A DNA stretch of 64,000 nt from Ceratopteris richardii (GCA_020310875.1 CM035437.1:47117556-47181555), one strand, 5' to 3'. Counted from the stretch's first letter, positions 43,843-55,370 are shown. Translations and numbers: made by a program. Notes: generated from the sequence alone by a model not told the origin.

Positions 43843-44402
43843 CTACTATGTCATCTACCACTTAGAATAGTGAACTACTCTGACTTGATTCTCAGTGTAT
43901 ACTTGATCATTTGATGTGATTTAAGTTGTGATAGATTGAGTATACTGTTAATTTCTTGCTATAAAGTTTCATTATCATTGTCTTAGCCAAGCTCGAGGTA
44001 TGAGCAAAACAATGCTCACTCGTTTGCATAATGTCAGTCCCTGAAACTGTCGAGATGCATTTCTAACTTGCTAAGCATGATTCTCTAAGCATGGTCCATC
44101 ATTTCAAGTGAAATTACTTGCAAATGTTAGATATCCTATTTAATTAGATATGCCCAAAAGAATTTTATTCAATTGTTATCATAGAGGGAATACTATTCAT
44201 TTCTTTGAACATGTGTAGTGACAAAAATAGCAAGTTTTGGTTCATTGTGGAAACTCCAACTCGTCTGTTTTGATCCAATGATTTGAGGATCATATTCCGA
44301 AGAGGTCTACGTTGCACTCCTCAACTCAATTTTGGCTGGTGTCAAGCAAGATTTTGCAGCACCATCTCATCTTTGGAGGGTGTCCACGATCTCCTTTAAC
44401 AT
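43843..44402 (+). repeat. Copia-B 3' LTR end half, inverted
   Basis: Plus-oriented sequence matching the reverse complement of the 49000-49587 LTR portion (CACTTAGAATAGTGAACT, CTAAGCATGGTCCATC, CGTCTGTTTTGATCCAATG). It ends CTTTAACA at 44402, equivalent to the LTR terminus. Its complement, the start half, lies in the opposite orientation at 45097-45533. Confidence 0.7.
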
Positions 44403-45096
44403 ATTTATGGGATAAAACATCAATGCAGTTTTCCATATAGACTTTGATTGAATTATCTCATGGAGATACAAAGGTGTATGGTTAAAAGTCAAGCTTTACC
44501 ACATAGCTTCTGGCTTGAGGCTATTATGTGTGCATCATATGTACTTAACATGTGACCCACCAAAGCAATGCAATCTATCACTCTATATGAGGCTTGGGAT
44601 GGTTGTGAGCCATCTATTTCTCATCTATGTGTCTTTGGTTCTCTGGCATATGCATTAGTGCTTGAACAACAACACTAGAAATTGCATGATAAAGTAGTGA
44701 AATGCATCTTTATTGGGTACAGTTTTGAAAGTGAAAGTGATCGTGTGTATCATCCATAGACTAAACATACTTTGGTTAGCCATGATGTTCTTTTTGTGGA
44801 ATATGCAATTCAACCATTACTTTCATGTACTAAAGAGACATCCGTTAGCTCCAAAGATGTGTATTTATAGGTGGACAATCAAGTGCTGATCCAAATGAGG
44901 CAATTTCTCTATCCTTTACAAGTTCCACATGATGATGCAGATCATTCCATTTCTGATGTAGATTTACATGATGCACTTTTTGATGAGAGTGTTGATATAG
45001 AAGAGGATAAAACTATGCCTAAATGGTTGGCGGAGACTTTGAGAGTTAATAAATTAGATGCACCTTTGTCATAGCATACACACTCAGGACCTCATA
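44403..45096 (+). pseudogene. Copia integrase C-terminal region, inverted relative to Copia-A
   Basis: Plus-strand PTKAMQSITLYEAWDGCEPS and ISHLCVFGSLAYALV, then KCIFIGYSFESESDRVYHP, and an acidic linker ending PKWLAETLRVNKLDAPLS. Copia-A (minus strand) lacks exactly this part between gag and RT, so this is probably its integrase turned round by an inversion. Confidence 0.65.
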
Positions 45097-45533
45097 ATGC
45101 TTGATGAAACTATATGTATTAATGCACATAGATTACAATGAAATTGGCAATGAATGATTTCAAAATGTGAGGGAAATATTAGAGATCTTATATGAGCTTA
45201 ATATGCCACATAAAAACCTTTAAAATCTCTGCTATCTCAGGCTGTCGCTTTGTGACTTTTTAAAGTCCTCTTTTATAGCTAAAAGTTGGAGCCTTTTTTT
45301 GAATTTGAGATTCAAACTTCTACCAAAATTATCTCTAAATTTTAGGATCTCATTGTCCATCTACCTCACCAATAACTCGTGAAATTATTCTCCCTAAGTA
45401 TTCATGATTTAAATGATTCCTTTTATGCACTTTACAAGGAGTAAAGAATCAACCTTTCACAATAGGTCGTTCATGTGCTAAACATGAATGTACATATGAT
45501 CAAGCATTTAGGCTTGGAGTAATTGCACCAACA
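45097..45533 (-). repeat. Copia-B 3' LTR, start half
   Basis: On the minus strand it begins TGTTGGTGCAATTACTCC after the purine tract CATAGGGGGAGT and matches 50313-50676. It contains TTTGAATCTCAAATTCAAA upstream of the TATAAAAGAGG-type promoter region. It breaks at about 45097, the inversion point. Confidence 0.75.
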
Positions 45534-45553
45534 ACTCCCCCTATGCTTGGGCT

Positions 45554-46198
45554 TTAATTCTCTTTAATCTCCTGCAATCCAATCATCATCTTGAACCTGT
45601 TCAATTTAGTTCCATCCAAAGATTTGGTTAGCATATCTGCACCTTGCAAGTTGGTTGATACATAGGACAATTGTATGTCCTTGCTAAGTAGCTTCCCTCT
45701 CACATAATGATAATGCACTTCAATGTGCTTAGTCCTTGCATGATATACAAGATTAGCAGCCAAATGAAGTGAGCTAGTGTTATCTCCAAAGATCATTGGA
45801 GTGTATGTATGTAGCCCCAATTCTGAGTAGAGTAGCTTTAAACACATTGCTTCTTGTGTTGCATTTGCTAGGCCTCTATATTCAACTTTAGTTGATGAAA
45901 ATGCCACAGTTGGTTGTTTCTTTGATGACCATGAAATCAACTTTGATCCTACAAAAGATAAGTAGCCAGAGGTGCTCCTCCTATCATCTTTTGAGCTAGC
46001 CTAATCTGCATCAGTGTATAGCTTGATATCCAAGTCAGATGTGAATGGATAGAATAGCCCTTCATTTATGGTACTTTTCAAGTACTCTACGATCATTTTG
46101 GCATCCATGTGAGGTTTTCTTGGTGTATGCATGAATTGAATCAATGTTCTAACTCCATAGCATATGTCCACTCTTGTTAGGGCTGAGACTCCCAACAA
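45554..46198 (-). pseudogene. Copia-B RNase H
   Basis: ISWSSKKQPTVAFSSTKVEY (the Glu of S-T-E-A-E-Y is replaced by Lys), [40 protein letters not shown] and YVSTNLQGADMLTKSLDGTK. The adjoining part 46001-46198 gives LYTDAD. It is close to Copia-D in sequence. Confidence 0.8.
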
Positions 46199-47000
46199 AT
46201 CTTTGATATCCTATAATGTCTTCAAGTAGCACTCCTTCATGTGTACTCAGTTTGTGATTCAATTCCATGGGTGCATTTTTTGAATTTTCCATCTTGACCT
46301 TAACTAGCATATCATGGATATACTTCCTCTCAGTAATGAACACACCAAAATCTGTATAAACAATCTCTAAGCCAAGAAAATACGTAAGCAATCCAAGATC
46401 ATTGATCTTGAACTCCTACTTCATCTGAGCTTTGATCTTCTTGATGTCATTGGCATCATTTCCTGTAATGATGATGCCATCCACATAAACACATAGATAA
46501 ATAACTTCTGAATCAATCTTCTTAATGAACAATAAAGAATTTGCCTTGCTTGCAACAAAACCTTGGTCCTACAAGTATATTACAGGCCTATGGTTCCAAG
46601 CTTCAAGAGCTTGCTTTAAGCCATACATTGCTTTCCTTAAGTTACATACAAAATCAGGCTTGTCTTTGTCTTCATATCCTGGTGGTTGAGCCATATAGAC
46701 TCTTTCAGAGATCCATCCATTAAGAAATGCATTTTTAACATCTAATTGGTACAAATTTCAATTCTTTGAGGCAACAATACTTACTAAAACCTTGATAGTT
46801 GGCATCTTAGCTACAGGTGAGAAGGTCTCCTCATAATCCACTCCATGGGTTTGAGCAAACCCCTTTGCTAATAGCCTTGCTTTATACCTATTGATTGTCC
46901 CATTTGAAGTCTTTTTCACTTTGTAAATCCATGTGGATCCTATTACCTTCATGAATGATTTTTGGGAACCAAATCCCAAGTGCTATTCTCTTGAAGTGCT
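46199..47000 (-). pseudogene. Copia-B reverse transcriptase
   Basis: Fragments in order: [76 protein letters not shown], a decayed catalytic segment near 46470, and YFLGLEIVYTDFGVFIT. There are several frameshifts and stops. Confidence 0.8.
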
Positions 47001-47251
47001 TCAATTTCTTCGTGCATAGCTTCTCTCCATTCTTCTTTATTGTTGGCTTTTTTAAATGAAGAAGGTTCTTTGGACATAGAATCTTTAGCCATGTATATAG
47101 AATGTTTGGTGACTAGTGATGTGTCATAGCCATGCGGTTATAGGCTTCTTGCTTTCCCTTTGAGATCTTCTAAGTGCTTGGATGACTCTCGAATGTCTTT
47201 GAATTGTTTGAGCTTTATTTTTCCCTTGGACTTCCAAGCTTTGAAGTCAAT

Positions 47252-48060
47252 CTACTCTTCATCTTCTGAGTTGATAACCTGTAATATATGTGGTTCCTCT
47301 TTGGTTAGATTTGGAAAATCATTTTCCATTTCATAGGGTAACTTTATTTTCCTGCAATCATTCTTAAGCCAAGAGTTATTTTCATCAAATACCACATCCC
47401 TACTAGCTATAAAATCTTTTGTTAGTTGGATTATATAACCTGTATCCTTTTTTATTCTAATCATCGCCAATGAATATGCATCTTTCAACTTTTGCCAAGC
47501 ACACTATGATCCCTGCATATTTGCTTCAATGTGCTTTCACCTATATGACCTAGTCTCTTATGCCATATCTCCAATTTAGATAGGGTTTGATCTTTGTAAT
47601 TGAAGAGAGCAATATTCCTTGTATCTTCAACTTCAAATGTAAAAAGTCTACCAGATTTCTCACCTTTTGAAATCCTCTTGAATTCTTGCTGAGGCTCCTC
47701 CACATATGCTCCATGCCTTGTGAATCTAATGTGCAAACCCTTCTCAACAATCTGTCCAACACTGATTAATTTTTTTGTTATTCTTGGTACATATATTACC
47801 CTACTTAGAAGATTCATGTTACCATTAGATGCTTTAACATTTCCAATCTTCTTTATAGAGTGCCTTATTTCATCATGTGTTTGGACTTCATGCTTTCCTT
47901 TGGGTTATTCAAGATCATACAACAATGCTACATTGCCTGCTACATGATTGGGGCAACCAGAATCAATATAGAATAGGTACTCATCATCTTTACCTTGCTT
48001 GGTTGTCATATTCATGAGTAGTAGAGAATCCTCTTGATCATCTATATATTTGTTATAGTA
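47252..48060 (-). pseudogene. Copia-B protease, pre-integrase and core-less integrase
   Basis: The protease site FYIDSGCPNHVAGNVALL (near 47960) keeps D-S-G. Pre-integrase VRFTRHGAYVEEPQQEF and WHKRLGHIGESTLKQICRDH follow. At about 47490 the sequence jumps from CRDHSVLG straight to the integrase C-terminal region (IFIGDD-type, then TKDFIASRDVVFDEN). The DDE core, about 200 residues in Copia-D, is missing. Confidence 0.75.
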
Positions 48061-48970
48061 TGTTCTTCCTTTGAAGCCTCCTTGGTATTTGTTGTTGTAG
48101 GCTTCGTTGTAATCGTGATGCTAGTTGTTTCCTGCATTGTTGAACCTGTGTCTTGATTGTCCATAGCCTCCTCTACGAAAGCCTCTACCTCTTTGATTCT
48201 TTGAGTTCGTGAAGCATTAATCTGTGGTATGATTGTTCAATCCACAAATGTTGCAAGATAAAGAGTTGTATGGTCTCCCCTTCCTTGCTTTCCTCCTCTG
48301 CCCCTTCCTCTAGTACCTCTTCCTCTACCCGTGAAATTCACTTGAGAGGTACTTGTTGCTTCTTCATTCCTCTTACCCTTGCCTTTATCTTTGCTATTAC
48401 TTTTATCTATGTAAAGGGAAGAAGATTGATTACCTCTAGAAATCTCTCCATTCTTGTTGAGCTTTATCTCATGGATGAAGAGTTGCCCCATCAATGTATT
48501 GAGGTCAGGTACCCGTAGGTCCATATATAAGTCCACTGCTGTGGTAAAGGACTCCCATTTTTTATCAGCCTTGATGCCATTTATGATCTACCTTACTATC
48601 TCCTCCTCTTCTATTTCTTCTCCATTACTCCCAAGTTCATTAGCCACATCCTTCATCTTGGTCACATAGTCAGATACACTTTGCTTTGATTGCTTCTTCA
48701 AGGTTGTGAACTCCATCCAAAGCTAGTTCTTCCTAGCCCTTGTATTTGATGAGAAGTATGAAGAAAGTACCTAATCCCAAGTCTCTTAGGAGGTCTTGCA
48801 ATTCCTAATATGAGGTAATAAGAAAATAGATATTGAGTAGAGTATACAAGACCTGGTTGGAGCATCCTTTGCACACCATGCAACTAGTCTCTCTTGCTCT
48901 TCTCTTATAAGTTGATGTTTGCTTCTAAGAGTTGGCATTTCTTCATCTCTAGATATGTATTCATATGAGC
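48061..48970 (-). pseudogene. Copia-B gag
   Basis: Capsid sequence resembling Copia-D: FTTLKKQSKQSVSDYVTKMK, ESFTTAVDLYMDLRVPDLNT, GRGRGTRGRGRGGKQGRG, and a knuckle region near 48240. Its N-terminus is missing: the PBS remnant is followed almost directly by AYLKGRSSYEYIS, so the gag start has been deleted. Confidence 0.7.
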
Positions 48971-48999
48971 TTCTTCCTTTGAGGTAAGCTTTTTACCAC

Positions 49000-50676
49000 T
49001 GTTAGAGAAGATGGTGGACACCTTCCAGAGATGAGATGGTGCTGCAAAATCATGCTTCAGACCAACCAAAATTCAGTTGAGGAGTGAAAAACAGACCTCT
49101 TGAGCTTTCCAAGAAGCACAAATAATCACCCAATTGCTTTGGAATATGTTCCTCAAATCGTTGGATCAAAACAGATGAGTCGGAGTTTCCACAATGAACC
49201 AAAACTTGCTATATTGGTCACTACACCTATTCAAAGAAATGAACAATACTCCCTCACTGCTAAACATTTGAATAAATTCTTTTGGGCATATCTAATCAAC
49301 TAGGATAACTAACTTTTGCAAGTACTTTCACTTGAAACAATGGACCATGCTCAAAGAATTATGCTTAGCAAGTTAGAGATGCATCTTGACATTTTCGAGG
49401 ACTGACAATATGCAGACTAGTGAGTATTCTTTTGCTCATAACTCGATATTGGCTAAGGCAATCATAATGAAACTTGATAACAAGAAAATAGACAGTATAA
49501 TGAATCTATATCAACTTAAATCACATCTAATGATCAAGTATACATTGAGAATCAAGTCAGAGAAGTTCACTATTTTGAGTGGTACATGATAGAGTAGAAC
49601 ATTTTTTTTAAAAAAGGAAGTTCGGCCTTAGACTACTCTCCCGAACTTGTATTAAGTAAAAGAAAAGTACAAGTGAAGGGGACTAGTGCCCACGAGACCC
49701 CCCGAATCCCACAGAACAAGGGTAGATTTTACAGAGTTGAGATGGCATTACAAAGTAGGTTAATCACCCTCTCATCACCCTCATGCAGGGCCCACTTGGG
49801 TTTAAGCTTGTTGTCGATCACAAGCAACACTTGATGATGCCTGAAGGGGGGGGGGGATTTCTTATAGTTAGCCATTCTTTTGTCGAGGAGGAACAATGAT
49901 TTCTCAATCGACCACTCTTTGGGGGAGTCACCAAAGATATACACACATCTTTCCTACCAGATCTTCCATAGGACCTCCCCTCTAATGGCGTTCTAGAGAG
50001 TAGTGGAGCAGCCGATCGCTTCTCCCAACAGAACTTGTTTCCAACTGATATGTTTTTGAAGTCTAATTTTCTTTCTGACAATCTGCCAGAGCCTGTTGAA
50101 GTTGGGCAAGTAAAGAAGATGTGGGCAACATCTTCAATGGACCGGTAGTTAAGCGTTTACCTTTAGGTATTAGTGCTAAAGAAACCCTAAAGCGCTGTAG
50201 CGCTTACACCTGGGAGGCACCCCACAGATTTTGCTAGCCTTCAGGCTGATCCAGATTCCTCGATGAAGAATTTTCCATAAGAGGACAGAGAAGTGGCTTC
50301 GATAGAGTAGAAGAGTTGAGATATGATGAAACTATATGTATTAATGCACATTGATTACAATGGCATAGGCAATGAATGACTGCACAATGTGAGGGCAATA
50401 TTAAAGCTATAATATGAGCTTAATATGCCACATAAAAATCTCTGAAATCTCTACTATCTTGGGCTGCTGCTTCGTGACTTTTCCAATTCCTCTTTTATAG
50501 TTGAAAGTTGGAGCCTTTTTTTGAATTTCAAATTCAAACTTCTACCAAAAATATCTCTAAATTTTAGGATGTCATTCTCCATCTACCTCACCAATAACAA
50601 GTGAAAAGATTCTTCCTAAGTATTCGTGATTGAAGTGATTCCTTCTATGCACTTTTACAAGGAGTAAAAACTCAAT
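49000..50676 (-). repeat. Copia-B 5' LTR, split by LINE-i
   Basis: The end half is 49000-49599 and the start half 50313-50676, with LINE-i between. It ends TCTCTAACA followed by GTGGTAAAAAGC, a damaged Met-tRNA PBS. The start half includes TTTGAATTTGAAATTCAAA and TATAAAAGAGG. About 70 bp at the TGTTGG end are lost. Confidence 0.75.
49600..50300 (-). mobile_element. LINE-i: short L1 insertion with 12-bp TSD
   Basis: A 5'-truncated LINE beginning with its poly-A end at 49600 and the family tail (GGAAGTTCGGCC). The ORF2 C-terminus and knuckle region follow. GATAGAGTAGAA flanks it exactly (49588-49599 and 50301-50312). A filler insertion disrupts the knuckle near 50145-50195. Confidence 0.9.
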
Positions 50677-50689
50677 CTTTTTCTTTGCC

Positions 50690-51600
50690 TCTTTTGTACT
50701 TGGATAACTCTTTATGATATGATCATTCCCTTACATTATTTGCAAAATTGTTCTTGCTCTTTTGTTTTCTTCTCATCTTTATCTTTCTTCTTCACCTGTG
50801 CAGCATTATCATATTTCTCCTTACTAGTAGATGATATCCATTTAACTTTGCCCTTCTATCCAACTAAGAAAACTTGATCTGGAACATGCATAATAGACTT
50901 GTTCTACCTCCACTGATCTTCATGTGAAAAAATAGAGACTAACTCCTCAAATGTTAATGCATTTGGATTGCCTTTCATTTTCAATCGAAGAGTAGAATAA
51001 AAATCTAATATGAATTTGGAAGACCATTAAGAATAGTTTTCACAATTAAACTATCTCGTAAAACTTCATCAACAAAAATCAAATGCTCCTTCAAATATTT
51101 GATCTCTGTCAAAAAACTATCCATGGTATCTCCTTCATTCATGTGCTCATGGTCTAATTGTTTTTGGAGATGAGCAACACGAGCCTCATTTCTTTCTTGG
51201 TATAAGGTTATAATTGTATCCCCAGCATCCTTTGCTATCTTGCAAGAGTGAATATGAGGGATAATGGCATGCTTGATAGACAAAGCTATGAATGCATGTG
51301 CCTGAGCATCTCTGCCATCTCAATGAACTTGATATGCAATAGGTGCAACAAGAAAGACAACACAAATAGGAATCTCAATATCATCATCTTCAACACCATT
51401 TGCACTACCTTCAATAAGTGTATTCACAGGTGTAGTAGGGCAGTTTTCAATACCTGCACAATCTTCCACAACCCTTTTGCTACCAATACATGATGCATCA
51501 TATATGCCCATAATGGGTAATTAGTACCATCCAAAATGTCCTCAACGACCAACATACAAAATAAGTAATTTCTTTTGGCCATGGCCATGAACTAAGTACC
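50690..51600 (-). pseudogene. Copia-A gag
   Basis: In order on the minus strand: LDGTNYPLWAYMMHHVLVAK, KGLWKIVQG, SIKHAIIPHIHSCKIAKDAG, YQERNEARVAHLQKQLDHEH and MNEGDTMDSFLTEIKYLKEH, then NGLPNSY. It ends in a knuckle remnant (CK-x-CKG near 50735). This is the Copia gag of an otherwise unlabelled lineage, distinct from B, C and D. Frames shift at about 51285. Confidence 0.8.
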
Positions 51601-51890
51601 CTAATGCAAAAAAAAGGATTGCCTCTCAAAAAGTTGAGCAAAACTACGCTCTCGAGCTCTACTAAACCTGCTTTTAGGGGCTTGTTCTCCCGAACCAAAA
51701 TCAATATATATGTTTGGCACAAAAGGATGAAATTTCCTAAATAGGCAATGTGATAATTTTTTTAGAGGCTTACATTATCAAAGATGTTTTGAATTCCTAA
51801 TCAACCAAATTATGCTCACCAATTTTCATGTGATTTGGAGACTATGATCAAAGGGGTATCAACAATGCCTTAAGTGAAGCAACAACCTAC

Positions 51891-51900
51891 TCTGATACCA
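51891..51900 (-). promoter_or_regulatory. Copia-A primer-binding site
   Basis: The minus strand reads TGGTATCAGA two bases after the 5' LTR, then GTAGG. This is the initiator Met-tRNA type and sets the element's direction. Confidence 0.8.
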
Positions 51901-51902
51901 AT

Positions 51903-52134
51903 TGTTGGATTTTGAGGTCTATGAAAGCACATGAAGAACACAAGGAAGAAGAAGAAGCTTAGAGCACAATAGAACACTCAATGAATTACCAAGTGAATGT
52001 AAAAAAGTGAATAACATGTTAGGGTTATATGCGTATATACAAGCCAAGTGAAGAAACCTTCTAAAGAGGGGAAAAAAAAATGCTCCCAAGGTCCTAAGTG
52101 TGTTAACACACATCACTGCCAAAATATATCAATA
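51903..52134 (-). repeat. Copia-A 5' LTR
   Basis: 232 bp, exactly the length of 41988-42219 but with many substitutions. Followed outside by the ATTTC duplication. Confidence 0.85.
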
Positions 52135-52139
52135 ATTTC

Positions 52140-53500
52140 TAATCAAGAGTACATGTAGACCCGAAGAAAATCAAAGTAGTTGTAAAATGACCTATTCGTG
52201 AATCTATTAATGATGTCTACTCTTTTCTTGGGTAAGCTAGTCTTTTATATAAATTTTGTTTAAAGTTTCTCTTTTTACCACTTCCATTCACTTTATTAAT
52301 GAAGATAAAAGTAAAATTTGCACGGGGGTTTAGCACAAAAACATTCATTTGAAACACTCAGTCATGCTCTTTCTCATGCACTTGTTTTGCAAGTACAATA
52401 TTTTTCATAAACTTTCCATGTAGTTATAGTTGCAAGTGGCTTAGGTATAAGTGCATTGTTAATGCAAAATAATCATCATATTGCATTTGAGAAGAATTAC
52501 CACACATATGATAAGGAACTTCTAGCTGTTGTGCATGCATTAAGATTATGGAAACATTATTTTATGGGTTAAAGTGAAGAGATAATCCAAACAATTGGTA
52601 TGAGAAATTACCACTACTTCAATTTTCTTACAATAACACAACACATACTACTACTGGTCATGAACATTTCGAAATTAGTTATGGTAAAAAGCTTCCCATT
52701 CCCACATCAGTCACTCAAACTATTTACTATGGCTAATTCTATTATTCAAGATAACATTTCTATACTTCACAAAATTCAAGGAAATAACACATACTACTAC
52801 TAGTGCTCAAACTATTTGCTATGATTAATTCTATTGTTCAAGATCATATTTCTATATCTCACAATGTTAAGAACATTACACTCTTAATGTTAATAAGAAA
52901 ATAATAGCAGAACAATCTAATGATTACAATTTACTATGATTGTGTATCATAAACGATGCTTGAAAAACAATATACACCATCCTAAAGTTAAACTTGCACC
53001 ACGATACTATGGACTATTTTGCATTATTCAAAAGATCAATGAAAACTCTTTTACATTATACACACCATCTAATTGAATATACATAACTCTTTTCATATTA
53101 GTCTATTAAAGTTTTTAAAGGCACTCTACCACTTACTCCTGTTCTTGATGACCCTCCTTTTCTTGAAGTAGATTATGAAATCTTGATATCTTGAGAAAAT
53201 GATCGATCATGATGTAAACACTACACATGCTAGTATCCAATATCATCGAGATTTGGTAAAATATAAAAATCATTCGACTAAAGAATCTTAGTGGATCCAT
53301 AAGACTTCATTGAATCCACTTTATCATCATTTAATTTCTACATATCATTCACAAGCACATTAAATTAATTTACACTGTAATCTTTCATTCCCATGCATGT
53401 GTTTTTACATGGAACATGTTGATTAGTGTTTAGTGATGGGACACATGGAGGACCATCCATGTCTATCTTCTTCTTTTATCAATTGAGGTCAGTTTCTCTT
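52140..53500 (+). pseudogene. Gypsy-A pol, second part
   Basis: Resumes RT at VHVDPKKIKVVVK with PIRESINDVYSFLG, then RNase H (YDKELLAVVHALRLWKHYFM near 52510), then jumps to late integrase (LPLLQFSYNNTTHTTTGHEH, FEISYGKKLPIP). Early integrase is deleted at about 52570. There are many stops. Confidence 0.7.
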
Positions 53501-53513
53501 TCATCTAGGGGCA

Positions 53514-54033
53514 TGTTATCACTTATTAAATGTTGATTTATTGAAGTTTATTGTATTCAGGTATTAATATACTTTTTCCTTTGATTTAATAGCTCAAGTT
53601 TTGTTAGGGTATGGACATATTCGGAAGCATTGGTCATGGATGTATATGTTCATCAATAGAGAGATTACATTTTCTCTTTGTTATGTAAATAAAAGACCAT
53701 GTAAAGGGTTGATTCTAGAAAATTTAATAATAGAAGTTGAAGGTAAAGATTGATATAGAACATGACTTTTGTAAATAAAGATACAGATCACAATAAAACT
53801 CCGAAACATTTTCCTCACATGGATGTGTTTTGAAGCACTCACCCGCATTATCACATCTATCCTTGGACATAATAAAAATCTATAAATGCATGTACAAGGA
53901 GTCATATGACAGAGTGCATGGGGGAGATTGTACCCAATATTGTGTTGTTTTCTCTCCACTACACATCTCTATTTCTATGTGATTCGAATATCCTATTGTC
54001 TCTGTGTACGTATGACTGCAAGATCTTACAACA
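53514..54033 (+). repeat. Gypsy-A 3' LTR
   Basis: About 520 bp, beginning TGTTATCACTTATT right after the purine tract CTAGGGGCA and ending TTACAACA. It contains GTAAAGGGTTGATTCTAG and TTTGTAAATAAAG, shared with the 5' LTR. Confidence 0.7.
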
Positions 54034-54165
54034 AAAAGGGTAAGCCTTCTTACTCTTAAGGACTCTCCTACCTAGACACCTTAGGGGCCTCTCAATAGAT
54101 CACTCTTTGGCCTTCTTGCCAAAGTTGACCACACATATTTCCTTCTAGATTGATTCAATGCAAAG
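54034..54165 (-). mobile_element. LINE-h, 5' part (split by Gypsy-A)
   Basis: Minus-strand KEICVVNFGKKAKEWSIERP, then LGRRVLKSKKAYPF, matches WRERCALNFGDPPREWSIEK and GKRIVNSKKSPPF of LINE-a. The next expected residues (RHH...) are at the other side of Gypsy-A (35615). Confidence 0.7.
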
Positions 54166-55243
54166 TACACATGCATTATACGGAAATAAAATTTCCTCAT
54201 TTATCATTTTGGGAGTCCATCTATAGTATAAATATAATAGTGAACTATAGTATAAATATAATAGTGAAAGGAAAACAAAGAGAAAAGGTACTTACGTATA
54301 CATATGAAAGGTTCATGACCACATAAGATCAAAAGACGGTCACCAATGATCATCATATAATCGAATGATCGTCACCCAAAAAAGACTTACACGTTTCATC
54401 TTTTAGTGTTGACTAGATGATTTTGATTTTTGCACACTTGCAACCATCGCACATAAAATCCAACATTTCTATCATATTTTCATTGATGCACTCATCACCC
54501 TACCCTAATAGAATATTAACACTTTGATTTAGACGCTGAGGAAATGATCTTTGAACGCACATTGATTTGTGTTCCCTTATTTCATGCTAGAAAACAATGA
54601 TAGTTACAAGGCTACTATTCATTAGGAGCTCTTGTGAAAGATTAGGTTTGAATTTCTAAATCAACACAGACTAGGTGAGAATGAGTGGCACAAACCGTGG
54701 TATCAATACAGGAGAAGATAACTGTTTATGTCCCTTTTGTCAATGGATCCAATGAGCATTAATAAAACTCACCTTGACATTGCTTGATGTAGAGTGAAAA
54801 TAGTGAGTAAATGGGCCTTGGCTTTGGAAAATGATGACAAAGTAGACTGGAAAATAGAATAAGTTGAATGAGTAGGAAGGTTTCTATTTCTTTAATTTTC
54901 ACAGATATGAGATATAAGCTCTTTTATCCATCCACTCTTACATACTTTTCCTGTATCTTTTACTCCAACAATTCTTTACCTACGTTTTCCACCATAGACC
55001 CTTGTCTGATTGACATCCAGTTGTTGAAATCCAATGGCTTAAAACCATGGTCATGAAGCTTTTAACATCTATTTTCTCACCAATTTTGCATATTTTTCCA
55101 CAAATTTGTACACTAAATTACCTTAGAAAATGCCTATATAGATGAGGTCCATGGCTTCTACTTAGCCTCCTAATGGGATTCTGTATCTTCATGTTTGAAC
55201 AAATCTTAATAAAAATGGGACATACAATGGTCCTAGCTCCAAT
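54166..55243. other. No gene recognised; one perfect 24-bp tandem duplication
   Basis: CTATAGTATAAATATAATAG plus TGAA occurs twice in a row (54221-54244, 54245-54268). No coding or RNA feature is identified elsewhere. Confidence 0.45.
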
Positions 55244-55370
55244 TCAAACTCAACCTTGGGATTCAGGAGGTCCCATGGGTGTTAGGTCCCTTCATCTATA
55301 CTTTTGTTTTCTTTTATTTTAATCAAAGTGTGGGAGAGTAGGCTAGTGCGAAACTTCCTCTTATTTAAAA
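55244..55370 (+). mobile_element. LINE-j: LINE or SINE 3' tail
   Basis: GGAGGTCCCATGGGTGTTAG, then TGTGGGAGAGTAGGC and GAAACTTCC with poly-A at about 55364-55372, is the shared 3' end of the local LINE and SINE-3. It is too short to say which it came from. Confidence 0.6.

Larger units (their letters stand above)
45097..50676 (-). mobile_element. Copia-B: Copia element nested in Copia-A
   Basis: Minus strand: 5' LTR (50676-49000, split by LINE-i and missing about 70 bp of its start), degraded PBS, gag, protease, pre-integrase, integrase C-terminus without its core, RT, RNase H, PPT and the start half of the 3' LTR. The other half of that LTR is inverted at 43843-44402. It is the same family group as Copia-C and Copia-D. 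Confidence 0.75.
41988..52134 (-). mobile_element. Copia-A: LTR retrotransposon, host of Copia-B
   Basis: The two LTRs are 232 bp each (41988-42219, 51903-52134), with TSD ATTTC at 41983-41987 and 52135-52139 and a PBS beside the right LTR. Minus order: gag (50690-51600), Copia-B insertion, integrase fragment (now inverted), RT (43143-43825), RNase H (42298-42738). The LTRs differ at many positions, so it is old. It interrupts Gypsy-A RT precisely. Confidence 0.85.
35616..54033 (+). mobile_element. Gypsy-A: LTR retrotransposon carrying nested Copia elements
   Basis: The LTRs at 35616-36071 and 53514-54033 are homologous but strongly diverged. TAAAG (35611-35615) and AAAAG (54034-54038) flank it as a near-perfect TSD, supported by LINE-h reading continuously across the empty site. 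Gypsy RT starts at about 41420, is cut at 41987 by Copia-A and resumes at 52140. Copia-C occupies 36221-40790. Nothing in it is intact. Confidence 0.75.

Noticed and set aside
43843-49599. Terminal inverted repeats of a DNA transposon
   Set aside because: The roughly 550-bp inverted copies are LTR halves of Copia-B. The orientation is explained by a local inversion, and no transposase lies between them.
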